This document shows, piece by piece, positions 1-9,715 of a stretch of 43,103 bases of DNA (positions are counted from its first letter, which is position 1; each line of letters starts with the position of its first letter). The stretch covers positions 1-43,103 of the forward strand of contig VAZG01000185.1 in the NCBI GenBank assembly GCA_005885285.1, written 5' to 3'. Position numbers and translations under genes: made by a program. The notes beneath the pieces were generated by a model. The model ran no database searches and had not been told where the DNA came from. It saw only the letters and a list, made by a program, of their open reading frames with translations. The DNA comes from Alphaproteobacteria bacterium. GTDB taxonomy: Bacteria; Pseudomonadota; Alphaproteobacteria; Rhizobiales; Xanthobacteraceae.

Positions 1-113
1 ACCCGCGAGCCCTGGCCGACGAACTGGCGGACGATGGCTTCGCCGATGCCGGAACCGCCGCCGGTCACCAATATAGTTCGGTCCTTGAGGCTTGGATAGA
101 TGGCGCCCTGCAT
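1..113 (-). CDS. SDR-family oxidoreductase, N-terminus only
   Basis: Partial gene cut by the left edge; about 37 codons are visible. The protein starts MQGAIYPSLKDR and continues into a strand followed by TGGGSGIG, the glycine-rich NAD(P)-binding TGxxxGIG motif of classical short-chain dehydrogenases. I chose the ATG at 113 because a GAGAGG Shine-Dalgarno lies 6 nt upstream. An in-frame ATG two codons earlier (119) abuts that site and is less likely. It is co-directional with the ROK regulator at 193-1464, 79 nt away, and next to a sugar ABC transporter, so a sugar or polyol dehydrogenase is a reasonable inference. The substrate cannot be told from this fragment. Confidence 0.8.
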   Translation of the reverse strand, partial: MQGAIYPSLKDRTILVTGGGSGIGEAIVRQFVGQGSR

Positions 114-192
114 TGGCATCCTCTCGATTTGCCAGATGAACGGCGCCGGATGCGTCACTGTGACTCAAACAAAGAGCCGCGGCTCCCGGTGT

Positions 193-1464
193 TCACTCGG
201 TCGTCTCCATCTGATTTCTGTCCACGACCCGCAGCGTCCGCCGCACCATGCCGTCGACAATTGTCGCCGACTCGCTCGGACGCACATGTATCGCCGTCGA
301 CTTGAGCAGCCATGGCAACACCGCCTGGTCGAGCCGCTCTTCATAGGCGCGGCGCATCATCTCAAAAGCCTGCAGGCCGGGGCCCGCGAGGATGACATGA
401 TGCGGGCGCAGCACCGATATCGTTGCGGCGACCGCCTCTGCAAGCGCGCGGCCTGCCTGCCCGAATAACTGCTCGAGGCGGGGATCGCCGCCCAGTGCTC
501 GCTCGCGCAGCAGAGCCATCTGCGCCTCGGACGGCTGCTGCGACGCCGCCGGCGGGAGGTCGAGAAAGGTGCGGGCATCGCGGTAGAGCGCATAGTCGGC
601 GAGATAGGCCTCGATGCAGCCGCGTTGGCCGCAGCGGCATTGCGGACCATCCGGCGCCAGCTTGACATGGCCGATCTCGCTGCCGGCGCCGGCGCCCCAG
701 CGCGCTTCACCGTCGACAACGACGCCCATCCCGACGCCGTGGCCGACCATGATCGTGGCCGAGAGGCCCTGCGCCAGTGCCGGTTCCGCGGCCGCGAGGG
801 CCAGCGCAACCGCGACGGCGTCGTTCGCCATCACGACCTCGACTCCAAATGCCTGACGCAACGGCTTCGCCAAATCGACGTCAGTGACCGATAGCGCCGG
901 ACTCCATAGATGCCGGCCGGTGTCGGCGTTCACGATGCCCTGCAGCGCAATCCCGATTCCCAGCAGCCGATGGCGCGGCGTGGCCGTCGCGTCAAGCATG
1001 GCATCGATCTGCGCGATCATGAGATCGCACAACGCGCCTGCATCGAGAGCGCGCGTCGCGAGTGCGCGTCGCGATTGCGCCAAGCCGGAGCCACTGAAAT
1101 CCGCGATCAGAGTCTCAATCAGGTTCATGCGCAGCGAGAGCGCAACGATGCGGCCAAACTCCGGGTTCAGGGTCAGCAGTACTGCAGGCCGGCCACGGCG
1201 ACGGCCATTCAGCCCGTCCTCATCCTCTTCGTCGGCATCTTCGGGCCACGACATCGCCGCCCCCGTCTCGGCCTCGCACAACAGCTCTTCCGCCATCAGT
1301 CTCGACGTTATGGCCGAAATGGCCGGGAAGCTCAGCCCCGTGCTACGCGCGAGCTCCACGCGCGGCGATGGCCCCTGGCGTCGCAAGACTTCGACGAGGC
1401 GGCCGCGGTTCGATGCGCGGGCCACGCTTAAAGCACGTCTCGGCGGCTCGGGCTGCTCATCCAT
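193..1464 (-). CDS. ROK-family transcriptional regulator
   Basis: 423 aa. The N-terminal ~80 residues form a winged helix-turn-helix (RGRLVEVLRRQGPSPRVELA, then a TGLS recognition segment). The rest is a sugar-kinase-like ROK domain with a GIGIALQGIV stretch and the zinc-binding signature CRCGQRGCIEAY near residue 280, preceded by GH. This is the NagC/XylR/Mlc-type architecture, in which a sugar or sugar phosphate releases the repressor from DNA. It diverges from the sugar ABC transporter starting at 1704, and an AT-rich repeat in the shared intergenic region is a candidate operator. An insertion rich in Asp/Glu (around residues 73-85, PEDADEEDEDGLNG) between the HTH and ROK domains looks like a linker. 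Family assignment is firm; the ligand is unknown. Confidence 0.93.
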   Translation of the reverse strand: MDEQPEPPRRALSVARASNRGRLVEVLRRQGPSPRVELARSTGLSFPAISAITSRLMAEELLCEAETGAAMSWPEDADEEDEDGLNGRRRGRPAVLLTLNPEFGRIVALSLRMNLIETLIADFSGSGLAQSRRALATRALDAGALCDLMIAQIDAMLDATATPRHRLLGIGIALQGIVNADTGRHLWSPALSVTDVDLAKPLRQAFGVEVVMANDAVAVALALAAAEPALAQGLSATIMVGHGVGMGVVVDGEARWGAGAGSEIGHVKLAPDGPQCRCGQRGCIEAYLADYALYRDARTFLDLPPAASQQPSEAQMALLRERALGGDPRLEQLFGQAGRALAEAVAATISVLRPHHVILAGPGLQAFEMMRRAYEERLDQAVLPWLLKSTAIHVRPSESATIVDGMVRRTLRVVDRNQMETTE

Positions 1465-1595
1465 TCGGCCTTTTTAATTCGCTCGGTGAAGTTAATCAAC
1501 GTGTGAAACTAAGTGAAAGCTAAAAAGCATAGGCGAAAGACCGTCCATCGGCTCTCACCTGCTATTCGTGCTTGAAGAAGGGAGTGAGAACAGCC

Positions 1596-1640
1596 TTGAC
1601 TGGAGATTTATTTCGCCTAATTTATTCGCGAGATAAATAA
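1596..1640 (+). promoter_or_regulatory. Candidate promoter and ROK operator
   Basis: A TTGACT -35-like hexamer at 1596-1601 is followed after 16 nt by TAATTT. Overlapping it are two near-identical AT-rich half-sites, ATTTATTTCGC (1606-1616) and ATTTATTCGC (1620-1629), and an inverted ATAAAT (1633-1638). Together 1620-1638 form ATTTAT-N7-ATAAAT around CGCG. AT-rich arms flanking a CG core resemble known NagC/Mlc-type ROK operators. The location between the divergent ROK gene and the transporter it would control supports this. Inference from pattern only. Confidence 0.45.
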
Positions 1641-1703
1641 AATAGGGCGCAGAAGCGCCGAGCGTGAATCCCCTCATACCGGGGTGACAAAAGGGAGGTG
1701 CAT

Positions 1704-2669
1704 ATGAAGGACTCAATGAAGAAATTGATCGTGCCGCTACTGGCGAGCGCAGCCGTGCTTGCGATGGCCACTGGGGTGGCGCAGGCGCAGCAGAAAAAGA
1801 CCATCGCGCTCGTGACCAATGTCGCGGCCGACTTCTGGACCATCGCCGGCCGCGGACTTGAGAAGGCGCAGAAGGAACACCCGGAATACAATATCGAGTT
1901 GATTGTCACCAACGAAGGAACCGCGGCGGGCCAGCGGCGCGAGCTGGACGACCTGATGGTGCGCGGCGTCGCCGGCATCTCCATCTCTGTCGACGATGCG
2001 CAGCACGCAACCGAAGAACTCAACAAGGTTGCGGCTAATGCCGTGTTGATCACGACGGATAGCGACGCACCGCAGAGCAAGCGTCTCGCCTATATCGGCA
2101 CCGACAATGTCGCGGCAGGGCGGCAGGCGGGTGAGGAGATCAAGAAGGCGCTGCCGAACGGCGGTAAGATCGCGTTGTTTGTCGGCACGATGGACGCTGA
2201 CAACGCCCGCGAGCGGGTGCAAGGTATCAAGGAAGCGATCGCCGGCACCAAAGTCGAACTGGTCGATGTGTTCACCGACCAGGTGGACTCCGCCAAGGCC
2301 AAGGCGAACATGGAGAACGTACTCGTAAAATATCCCGACATTGCGCTGTTGTCCGGCCTGTGGAGCTACGAGACGCCGCTTATTTATGACTCGGTGAAGG
2401 CGGCGGGCAAGGCGGGCAAGGTAAAGATCGTCGGCTTCGACGAGGACCAGCGCACGCTGCGGGGTATTTCCGACGGCACGATCGAATCCACGGTCGTGCA
2501 GCAGCCGTACGAGTTCGGCTACCTCTCCGCCACCAACATCATCAAAACGCTGAACGGCGATAAGTCCTGGATCCCGGCGGACAGCAAGCTGATCGTGCCG
2601 ACCAAGGTGATCAGCAAGTCCAACGTCGCGGAGTTCACCGCATATCTGAAGGACCTGCTGAAGAAGTAA
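1704..2669 (+). CDS. Sugar ABC transporter substrate-binding protein (RbsB-like)
   Basis: 321 aa from the ATG at 1704, which has GGGAGG 5 nt upstream; an upstream in-frame GTG at 1698 lies inside that Shine-Dalgarno and is rejected. A Sec signal peptide (basic MKDSMKK, hydrophobic core, cleavage near AQA) precedes a type I periplasmic-binding fold of the Peripla_BP_4/ribose-binding class. Recognisable segments are KKTIALVTN at the mature start, DDLMVRGVAGISIS, ITTDSDAP, LAYIGTDN and KIVGFDEDQRTLRGI. It is the periplasmic ligand-capture component for the ATPase and permease that follow. The gene comes first and is separated from the ATPase by a hairpin, as is common for binding proteins made in excess. 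The sugar is not identifiable from sequence. Confidence 0.93.
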   Translation: MKDSMKKLIVPLLASAAVLAMATGVAQAQQKKTIALVTNVAADFWTIAGRGLEKAQKEHPEYNIELIVTNEGTAAGQRRELDDLMVRGVAGISISVDDAQHATEELNKVAANAVLITTDSDAPQSKRLAYIGTDNVAAGRQAGEEIKKALPNGGKIALFVGTMDADNARERVQGIKEAIAGTKVELVDVFTDQVDSAKAKANMENVLVKYPDIALLSGLWSYETPLIYDSVKAAGKAGKVKIVGFDEDQRTLRGISDGTIESTVVQQPYEFGYLSATNIIKTLNGDKSWIPADSKLIVPTKVISKSNVAEFTAYLKDLLKK

Positions 2670-2682
2670 CTTCAGTGTGCTT

Positions 2683-2715
2683 CACTGCCCGGCTGCTACA
2701 GGCTGCCGGGCAGTG
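2683..2715 (+). terminator. Intercistronic stem-loop between binding protein and ATPase genes
   Basis: A perfect 11-bp inverted repeat, CACTGCCCGGC (2683-2693) and GCCGGGCAGTG (2705-2715), with an 11-nt loop. It begins 13 nt after the binding-protein stop codon and ends just before the Shine-Dalgarno of the ATPase gene. No U-run follows, so it is more likely an mRNA-stabilising or partly attenuating hairpin than a full terminator. Confidence 0.7.
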
Positions 2716-2733
2716 TGCGGGAGGAAGCGCCGA

Positions 2734-4256
<1,523 letters not shown>

Positions 4257-4260
<4 letters not shown>

Positions 4261-5315
4261 TGAAGAAAGAACTCGGCCTGTGCCTGCTGCTGGCGGTGAT
4301 CTCCGCCATCACGGGCGCGATCAATCCGGCCTTCCTATCGTTCGTGAACTTGCTCAACATGGCCAATCTGATCGGCCTGTTCGGTGTGTTCGCGCTGGGC
4401 GAAGGGCTCGTGATCATCACCGGTGGCATCGATCTTTCGCTCGGCTCGATGTTCGCGTTGCTTGGCGTCGTCTTCGTCGACCTTCTGACGACTTATCAGA
4501 TTTATTGGCCCTTCGCGCTGGTGCTGGTACTGCTGGGCGGGCTGGCGCTGGGGGGCGTCCAGGGTTTCCTGATCACGCGGCTGAAAATGCAGCCCTTCAT
4601 CGTGACGCTCTGTGGGTTGCTGATCTATCGCGGCGCCGCGCGCTACTATACGAGCGATTCGACGCGCGGCTTCGGCTACGGTGACGAGGCTAGCACGCTG
4701 AGCAACATCGCCTCCGGCAATATCGCTGGCATCCCGAACACCTTCATCTTCCTGATCATTCTTGCCCTGATCCTCGGCGTGCTGCTGCACCGCTCCGTCT
4801 ACGGGCGCTGGCTCTATGCCGTGGGCAAGAACGAGGAAGCCGCGCGCTTCTCCGGTATCAGCACAAATATCGTGATCGCGACCGCCTACATCATCAGCGG
4901 CGGGCTCGCCGGGGTCTCAACCGTGCTGTTCGTGTTCTATACCAACTCGGTCTCTCCGAGTTCCTTCGGAAATTTCTACGAGCTTTATGCGATCGCGGCT
5001 GCCGTTCTGGGTGGCTGCAGCCTGCGTGGCGGCGAGGGCTCCATCCTCGGTGTCGTGCTGGGGACGGCGCTGCTGCAGGTGCTGCAGAACCTCGTGAATA
5101 TCCTGGGCATCCCCAATTCCCTGAACTTCGCCGTGATGGGGACGGTGATTCTGGTCGGCGTGCTGGCGGATCAGCAACTGCAGGCTCGTCGACGGCGCAA
5201 GGTGGCGCTGGCTGGCCTAGCCCGCACGGCGCCGAAATCGACATTTGCGCAAGAAAAGCAGGGCGCATCAGGCGGCGCGGCTGCGTTGCCAGCGAGAACC
5301 GGCGATCAGGCATGA
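4257..5315 (+). CDS. Sugar ABC transporter permease (RbsC-like)
   Basis: 352 aa with about ten hydrophobic segments. It carries the CUT2 permease signature EGLVIITGGIDLSLGSM near residue 50 and AAAVLGGCSLRGGEGSILG near residue 250. The C-terminal ~40 residues (from about QARRRRKV) are hydrophilic, basic and Ala/Gly-rich, longer than in typical RbsC. The start ATG overlaps the ATPase stop codon (ATGA), so translation is coupled. Inner-membrane channel of the importer encoded by 1704-5315. It ends 14 nt from the convergent FCD regulator stop; no clear terminator lies between them. Confidence 0.94.
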
Positions 5316-5329
5316 GGCTCAGGCCGAGC

Positions 5330-6130
5330 TTAGGTCTGATCCATCCGTTGGACGCGCTTGCGAACTCCATTAAGTCCTCCGACCGTTCGGCGTTTGCCCT
5401 GCGGCGTGGCTACGGAATCTTGAAGGCGCTTGATCCCGTTGACGATGACATTCGCCATCTCCGCTGAAGCGGCTTCCGGATTCCTGTTCTTGATGGCATC
5501 GACGATCCGCACATGGGCTTCGATCGTGATGTCGCGCTCGCGCTCGGAGATCGGCGCGCTGATCAAAAATGAGGCGCGAAGGGCCGCCTGGATCACGCCG
5601 CCCATCGAACGCATGAACAGATTGTTGGAAGCCTCGGCGATCGCGATGTGCAACCGGAGATCGCCTTCCGCAAAACCGGCGGAGCTCGACCGCTCGCGGC
5701 GCATTTGCTCGATGCTGCTGCGCATTTGGGCGATGTGAGCGTTGTTGCGCTGCAGGGCTGCCAGCGCGGCAGAACGGGGTTCTACCGCAAGCCGAATCTC
5801 GCCGAGATCGAACAGAAGGCTGGAGTCGATACGGCCCTCAAGGTGCCAAGCCAGTACGTCAGTGTCGAACATATTCCATGCTGCACGGTCGCGCACCACG
5901 GTCCCGACCTTCGCCTTGGTGCTGAGCAGACCCTTGGCGACAAGAGTCTTGACGCCCTCTCGCAGCACGGGGCGTGAGACGCCGAAAAGGCGGATCAGTT
6001 CCGCGTCACCTGGTAACTTTGCGCCTTCGGGGTACTGGCCTGTGATGATGTCAATGCCAAGGATGCGTGCAACTTCGGCGTGGTGGGATATGGCGCGCGG
6101 GGCAGGGACAATGACGAGTTTCGAGATCAC
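5330..6130 (-). CDS. GntR-family regulator, FCD (FadR) subfamily
   Basis: 266 aa from a GTG at 6130 (GGAGA 7 nt upstream). A TTG at 6169 would add 13 residues but lacks a better ribosome site. The N-terminal winged helix-turn-helix has the GntR pattern GQYPEGAKLPGDAELIRLFGVSR, then VLREGVKTLVAKGLL. The C-terminal all-helical FCD domain has LRLHIAIAEASNN, supplying metal or ligand-binding residues. FCD regulators of this kind usually control sugar-acid or organic-acid catabolism and bind the pathway intermediate. It converges on the sugar transporter and faces away from the porin, so either could be a target. The C-terminal tail is basic and probably disordered. Confidence 0.92.
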   Translation of the reverse strand: MISKLVIVPAPRAISHHAEVARILGIDIITGQYPEGAKLPGDAELIRLFGVSRPVLREGVKTLVAKGLLSTKAKVGTVVRDRAAWNMFDTDVLAWHLEGRIDSSLLFDLGEIRLAVEPRSAALAALQRNNAHIAQMRSSIEQMRRERSSSAGFAEGDLRLHIAIAEASNNLFMRSMGGVIQAALRASFLISAPISERERDITIEAHVRIVDAIKNRNPEAASAEMANVIVNGIKRLQDSVATPQGKRRTVGGLNGVRKRVQRMDQT

Positions 6131-6214
6131 GGCGATGTCTCCGGAGTCCGCGGCGCGATAGCCTAGCAAGGCCTGCCGAAGGTAAGTGATGGACGCAGGG
6201 CCAGCAGGCTTTTG

Positions 6215-6236
6215 AGTATAACATCATGACATCATC
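6215..6236 (-). promoter_or_regulatory. Possible promoter/autoregulatory site of the FCD regulator
   Basis: On the minus strand a TATACT -10-like hexamer sits immediately downstream of a tandem heptamer ATGATGT-C-ATGATGT (plus-strand 6221-6235), with TTGAGG as a weak -35 at 19 nt spacing. A tandem site inside the spacer region would suit repression of the regulator by itself. Pattern-based only. Confidence 0.35.
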
Positions 6237-6479
6237 TCGCCTCAAAAAAACCTTCTCGTCGGCGAGATCGCAAAAGTGCATCTCTTCTTCTCTGCGTCTC
6301 GGCGCAATTAGACGCACGCCACTTGGATGACCTGCCGCATCCGGTATCGGCGACTGTGTTCCCGCAACCGCCGGCGATGCCAAGTCGTCGTCGAGTTCCG
6401 CCTCGATCGGCCGATGACCGCTCCTTGCAATGGGCAAATATGTGATCCTTTCGACACAGTCATTACTAATTCAATGTGA

Positions 6480-6500
6480 ACATATAGTAATACTATATGT
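6480..6500. promoter_or_regulatory. Perfect 10-bp inverted repeat upstream of porin gene
   Basis: ACATATAGTA, one central A, then TACTATATGT: a 21-nt perfect palindrome with a 1-nt centre. It is markedly AT-rich against the GC-rich surroundings, 174 nt upstream of the porin start. Size and symmetry fit a dimeric repressor operator, with the nearby FCD regulator a candidate binder. No experimental support is visible. Confidence 0.5.
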
Positions 6501-6674
6501 GACCGCCTCGAGGCTTGTTAAAGTGATCACGTAAGCTGCAGTTGATTCACCGCCGCTTCTTGGGCAGTTGAAATCGATGCGTGCTGGGGAGAGAGCGCGT
6601 TCCAGGCTCGAGGGCTTTGGGTGGGGACGTGATGCAAAGTCGACAAAGCCTCGGACGCTGGGAGGGCCAAGAAA

Positions 6675-8024
6675 GTGTTGCATAGATCTGTAAAGACCGC
6701 ACGGGTGTGCGGGGTGGGGATTGCGCTGTCATCTCTGTTGAGCGGTGGGGCGTATGCGGCCGATCTTTTAACGAAGGCTCCGCCTGTCCCTTATGTTGAG
6801 ACCGATAATTTCTGGACAAGACCGTACCTGTTTGGCGATCTCGGCAGGACGAGGCTGAAGGAGATGGGCATCGATCTGTCGCTGACGCTGGGTGACGAAG
6901 CCGTCACCAACTTGTCGGGCGGAACCAGCAAAGTGGCGACCCAGGCTGGACAACTGGCCTTTCAGGGCAAGTTCGATATGGGGAAGCTTGCCGGCATCCC
7001 GGGCGGCTTGATCGGCATCACGCTGGTCGACCGCTTCGGCCACAATCTGAATGACGAGGCAGGCATTCCGGCCTTGCAGCTGACCAACGAAGTTTTCGGC
7101 CGCGGCAACATTCTGCGCCTGACCGAACTCTACTACTCGCAGAAGCTTTTCGATGATCGCCTTGAACTCAAGGGCGGCCGTCTTCCAGTCGGCTCCGACT
7201 TCTTCTTCGGTCAGTGCGAGTTCATCAACCTGACCTTCTGCGGCGGCCAGCCCGGCAACATCGTGGGTGGCTACATCTATAACTGGCCGGTGAGCCAGTG
7301 GGCCGGTCTCGCCCACTTCAACATCACCAAGGAAGTTCAGATTTCGGCCGGCGTCTACGATGCCAATCCGAATTATCTGACGACGTCAGACTTCGGCGTC
7401 TACGGGGCGCCGGGCATCCCTAGCTCAAGCCCCGCCTCCGGGGTGCTGGTGCCGGTGGAGTTGACCTGGAGGCCGGGCGGTCACCTGTACGGGACCTGGA
7501 GATTGGGCGGCTGGTATGACAATGCGTCGACGATTGATGGTGGCCTCCCGGGGATCATTGCGACCATCCCGTCCTTCGGGGGTGTCCCAGCCCAAAATCT
7601 GGGAGATCAAAGAGGGCGCTACGGCATTTATGAGTCAATCCTGCAGCGGATAACCGATGAAGGTGGCCCCGCGAAGGGTTGGTATATCTACTTCAATACG
7701 ACGGTCGCCGATCACCGGACGTCGTTCGAAGACTACCAGGCCTCCTTTGAATTGAAGCACACCGGAACCTTCGCCTTCCGCCCCGAGGACGAAGTCGCCT
7801 TCGCGGTGGGCACCACCCACGTGAATTCGGCCGCCCTAAGCCCGAATGCCGGCGGCAACGAAGTTCCGATCGAAGTTTGGTACGGCTGGCAGGCGACCGG
7901 CTGGTTGAACCTCAAGTTCGACGCCCAGTATGTGATCAATCCTGGCGGGCGCGGGTTTAATGGCGCCGGCCTGAAGACCGACAATGCCTGGGTTCTTGGC
8001 CTGCGCACCGTGGTCAAGTTCTGA
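6675..8024 (+). CDS. OprB-family carbohydrate-selective porin
   Basis: 449 aa starting at a GTG with GGAGGG 8 nt upstream. The signal peptide ends AYA|ADLLTKAPP. The mature part has alternating short beta-strand-like segments, aromatic girdles and a C-terminal strand ending LRTVVKF, with a terminal Phe as expected for outer-membrane beta-barrels. Segments such as WTRPYLFGDLGRTRLKEMGIDLSL, FFGQCEFINLTFCGGQPG and YNWPVSQWAG match the OprB pattern of Gram-negative sugar porins. It probably admits sugars for the ABC importers on either side. Monocistronic, with a long regulatory leader region containing a strong palindrome. Confidence 0.9.
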   Translation: MLHRSVKTARVCGVGIALSSLLSGGAYAADLLTKAPPVPYVETDNFWTRPYLFGDLGRTRLKEMGIDLSLTLGDEAVTNLSGGTSKVATQAGQLAFQGKFDMGKLAGIPGGLIGITLVDRFGHNLNDEAGIPALQLTNEVFGRGNILRLTELYYSQKLFDDRLELKGGRLPVGSDFFFGQCEFINLTFCGGQPGNIVGGYIYNWPVSQWAGLAHFNITKEVQISAGVYDANPNYLTTSDFGVYGAPGIPSSSPASGVLVPVELTWRPGGHLYGTWRLGGWYDNASTIDGGLPGIIATIPSFGGVPAQNLGDQRGRYGIYESILQRITDEGGPAKGWYIYFNTTVADHRTSFEDYQASFELKHTGTFAFRPEDEVAFAVGTTHVNSAALSPNAGGNEVPIEVWYGWQATGWLNLKFDAQYVINPGGRGFNGAGLKTDNAWVLGLRTVVKF

Positions 8025-8078
8025 TGCGGTAGTCTGTCCGGGGTCAAAATATTGAACGACCCTGATGTGAAAGGTGAG

Positions 8079-8102
8079 GGCATGCCCGTATACGGGCATG
8101 CC
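8079..8102. repeat. 24-bp perfect palindrome downstream of porin
   Basis: GGCATGCCCGTA followed by its exact reverse complement TACGGGCATGCC with no spacer. It starts 54 nt after the porin stop codon. As RNA it would fold into a strong hairpin and could end porin transcription, but no U-run follows. It also borders the transposase debris, so an insertion-related origin is possible. Confidence 0.65.
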
Positions 8103-8126
8103 GCGAAGCCCGATTAGGGCGGCCGC

Positions 8127-8250
8127 AACATCCGCGAGCTCCGCTGGTCAAGCGCCTCGACGGCGAGGGGCCCTGCCAAGGGCCACCATCCGTGCGGTCC
8201 TCGATCGCCACGGACTGGTCCACGCCAAGGAATCGGGCGCTGCCGTCCAA
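8127..8250 (+). pseudogene. Decayed IS481-type transposase fragment
   Basis: Three short pieces in different frames line up with the HTH/linker region of IS481-type transposases: NIREL at 8127-8141, LVKRLDGE from 8144, and ATIRAVLDRHGLV at 8182-8220. The family pattern runs roughly KIRELLVRRL...PAKSTIHAVLDRHGLV. At least two frameshifts separate the pieces, and no DDE catalytic core remains downstream. It is therefore a dead relic. Recognition rests on memory of the family motif, so confidence is moderate. Confidence 0.45.
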
Positions 8251-8549
8251 GAGTTTCTCGAGGCGATCGTGGCGGGCGGCAATTTGCGCGAGTATTGTGT
8301 CAACTAACCCTTGCCAACCTCGGCCTCATTCGAGGAAATCGCGCAGGACATCGATTCAGGCATCCGCAGGTCATCCTCCGCCCCTCAGGAGGTCGTCGCG
8401 GTTCATATAGCGGCGGCTACGCGCTCGCGACCGGGCCCGGTCAATTCGCCTTTGTTCATGTCGATGCCGGCACCGCCGTGGCGAACTATTGACGCGCGAT
8501 CCCTCAAAATGAGTTGCGTACCTCACACGAGCTCAGCTATCGTATATCG

Positions 8550-9593
8550 ATGAGAGTGCAGGACAACAGCACACCGCTTACGCTCAAGGACATCGCGCGC
8601 CAGGCCGGAGTGAGCCTCGCGACCGTGGACCGGGTCCTCCACAATCGGCCCGGCGTACGGCCGGACACCGTTCGTCGCGTCAAGGAGGCGATAAAGCGCA
8701 ATGCCTTTCAGCCTCATGTAGCTGCAGCGGAGCTCGCTCGCGGCCGGGCCCGGCGCTTTGCCTTTGTCATGCCTTCCGGCCCGAACCTGTTTATGCACCA
8801 GATCCAGTCCTATCTCGGAGAGATGTCGGCCTGGCTCACGGCCCGTCGCCTTGTGGTTGAGATGATCGCGGCCGACGTTTTCAATCCTGCTGTTCTCGCA
8901 ACCACCCTTGAATCCCTTGCCGGCGATTTCGACGGCGTGGCGGTCGTTGCCCTTGATCACCCACGCGTCCGCGCGGCCATCAACGATCTCGCCGATGGCG
9001 GCACCAAGGTCGTTACGCTGGTGTCGGACGTGCCGTCTTCGCGGCGTGACCATTATGTCGGCATCGACAATATCGCCGCCGGGCGCACCGCCGGCGCGCT
9101 GGTCGGCCGGCTCGTCGGCCCTCCACAGGGAAAAATCGCGATCGTCGCTGGTTCGCAAGCCCTTCGCGACCACGCCGAGCGCATCTTCGGCTTCAATCAG
9201 GTGATGGCATCCGAGTTTTCGCAACTGGATGTGATGCCCGTCCTTGAGGGGCGGGATGAGGATGAGCGCTCGGAACACCTCATGACGAGATTGTTGAACG
9301 ATCATCCCGACATTGTCGGCCTTTACAACGTGGGCGCCGGCACTCCCGGCATTGCCAAGGCGCTCATGGATTCCGGGCGCGCCAACCAGATGGTCTTCGT
9401 CGGCCACGACGTCACCGTCGTGACGCGCAAGCTGCTTCTGAATGGCGTCATGGATGCGGCCATCTCACAAAACCCGGGGCACGAGGCGCGCGCTGCAGTA
9501 CGCGTGCTGCTCGCGCTTGCCCGTGGCGAACCGATCTTGAGCGAACAGGAGAAAATCCGGATCGATATCGTGATGAGGGACAATCTGCCCTGA
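8550..9593 (+). CDS. LacI-family transcriptional regulator of the xylose cluster
   Basis: 347 aa from the ATG at 8550. An in-frame TTG at 8514 would add 12 residues, and neither start has a strong Shine-Dalgarno. The N-terminal HTH is TLKDIARQAGVSLATVDRVLHNRPGV, with hinge helix HVAAAELARGR. The remaining ~280 residues are a periplasmic-binding-like effector domain (DHYVGIDNIAAGRTAGALVGRL, GLYNVGAGTPGIAKAL, FVGHDVT). The effector domain resembles the sugar-binding proteins of CUT2 transporters, as in regulators that sense a free pentose. Located 122 nt upstream of xylB in the same direction, it probably senses xylose or a derivative and controls 9716-15420. Confidence 0.92.
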   Translation: MRVQDNSTPLTLKDIARQAGVSLATVDRVLHNRPGVRPDTVRRVKEAIKRNAFQPHVAAAELARGRARRFAFVMPSGPNLFMHQIQSYLGEMSAWLTARRLVVEMIAADVFNPAVLATTLESLAGDFDGVAVVALDHPRVRAAINDLADGGTKVVTLVSDVPSSRRDHYVGIDNIAAGRTAGALVGRLVGPPQGKIAIVAGSQALRDHAERIFGFNQVMASEFSQLDVMPVLEGRDEDERSEHLMTRLLNDHPDIVGLYNVGAGTPGIAKALMDSGRANQMVFVGHDVTVVTRKLLLNGVMDAAISQNPGHEARAAVRVLLALARGEPILSEQEKIRIDIVMRDNLP

Positions 9594-9715
9594 GCCGCAT
9601 TGCGGGGCGGATATCGTCCCGGTGCGGCGGCCGGCAGACTGAATGGTGAATACGGCCCTTTGCGGGAAAGGCGACGTAGTTCGCGCGCCGCTTGGGAGTC
9701 GACAGGGAGGGATGC

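Larger units (their letters stand above)
6131..6674. other. Long intergenic region between FCD regulator and porin
   Basis: About 540 nt with no convincing gene. It holds a tandem repeat near the regulator promoter (6221-6235), an AT-rich 21-nt palindrome (6480-6500), and the porin Shine-Dalgarno at 6661-6666. Short open frames here have no family features. Probably a divergent regulatory region for the FCD regulator and the porin. Confidence 0.6.
8025..8549. other. Gene-free stretch with palindrome and transposase debris
   Basis: About 525 nt with no intact gene. The first part has a 24-nt perfect palindrome, the middle an IS481-like transposase remnant. The last ~290 nt give only short frames with no recognisable product. 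The LacI regulator promoter must lie at its right end, where I see no convincing -35/-10 pair. Confidence 0.6.

Noticed and set aside
1645..1682. Small hairpins in the first transporter leader (GGCGC-AGAA-GCGCC and CCCC...GGGG)
   Set aside because: Stems of only 4-5 bp in GC-rich DNA are expected by chance; no riboswitch-like architecture is visible.
8523..9407. A 294-codon minus-strand frame opposite the LacI regulator
   Set aside because: Composition typical of antisense shadows; the LacI HTH and effector motifs on the plus strand are decisive.
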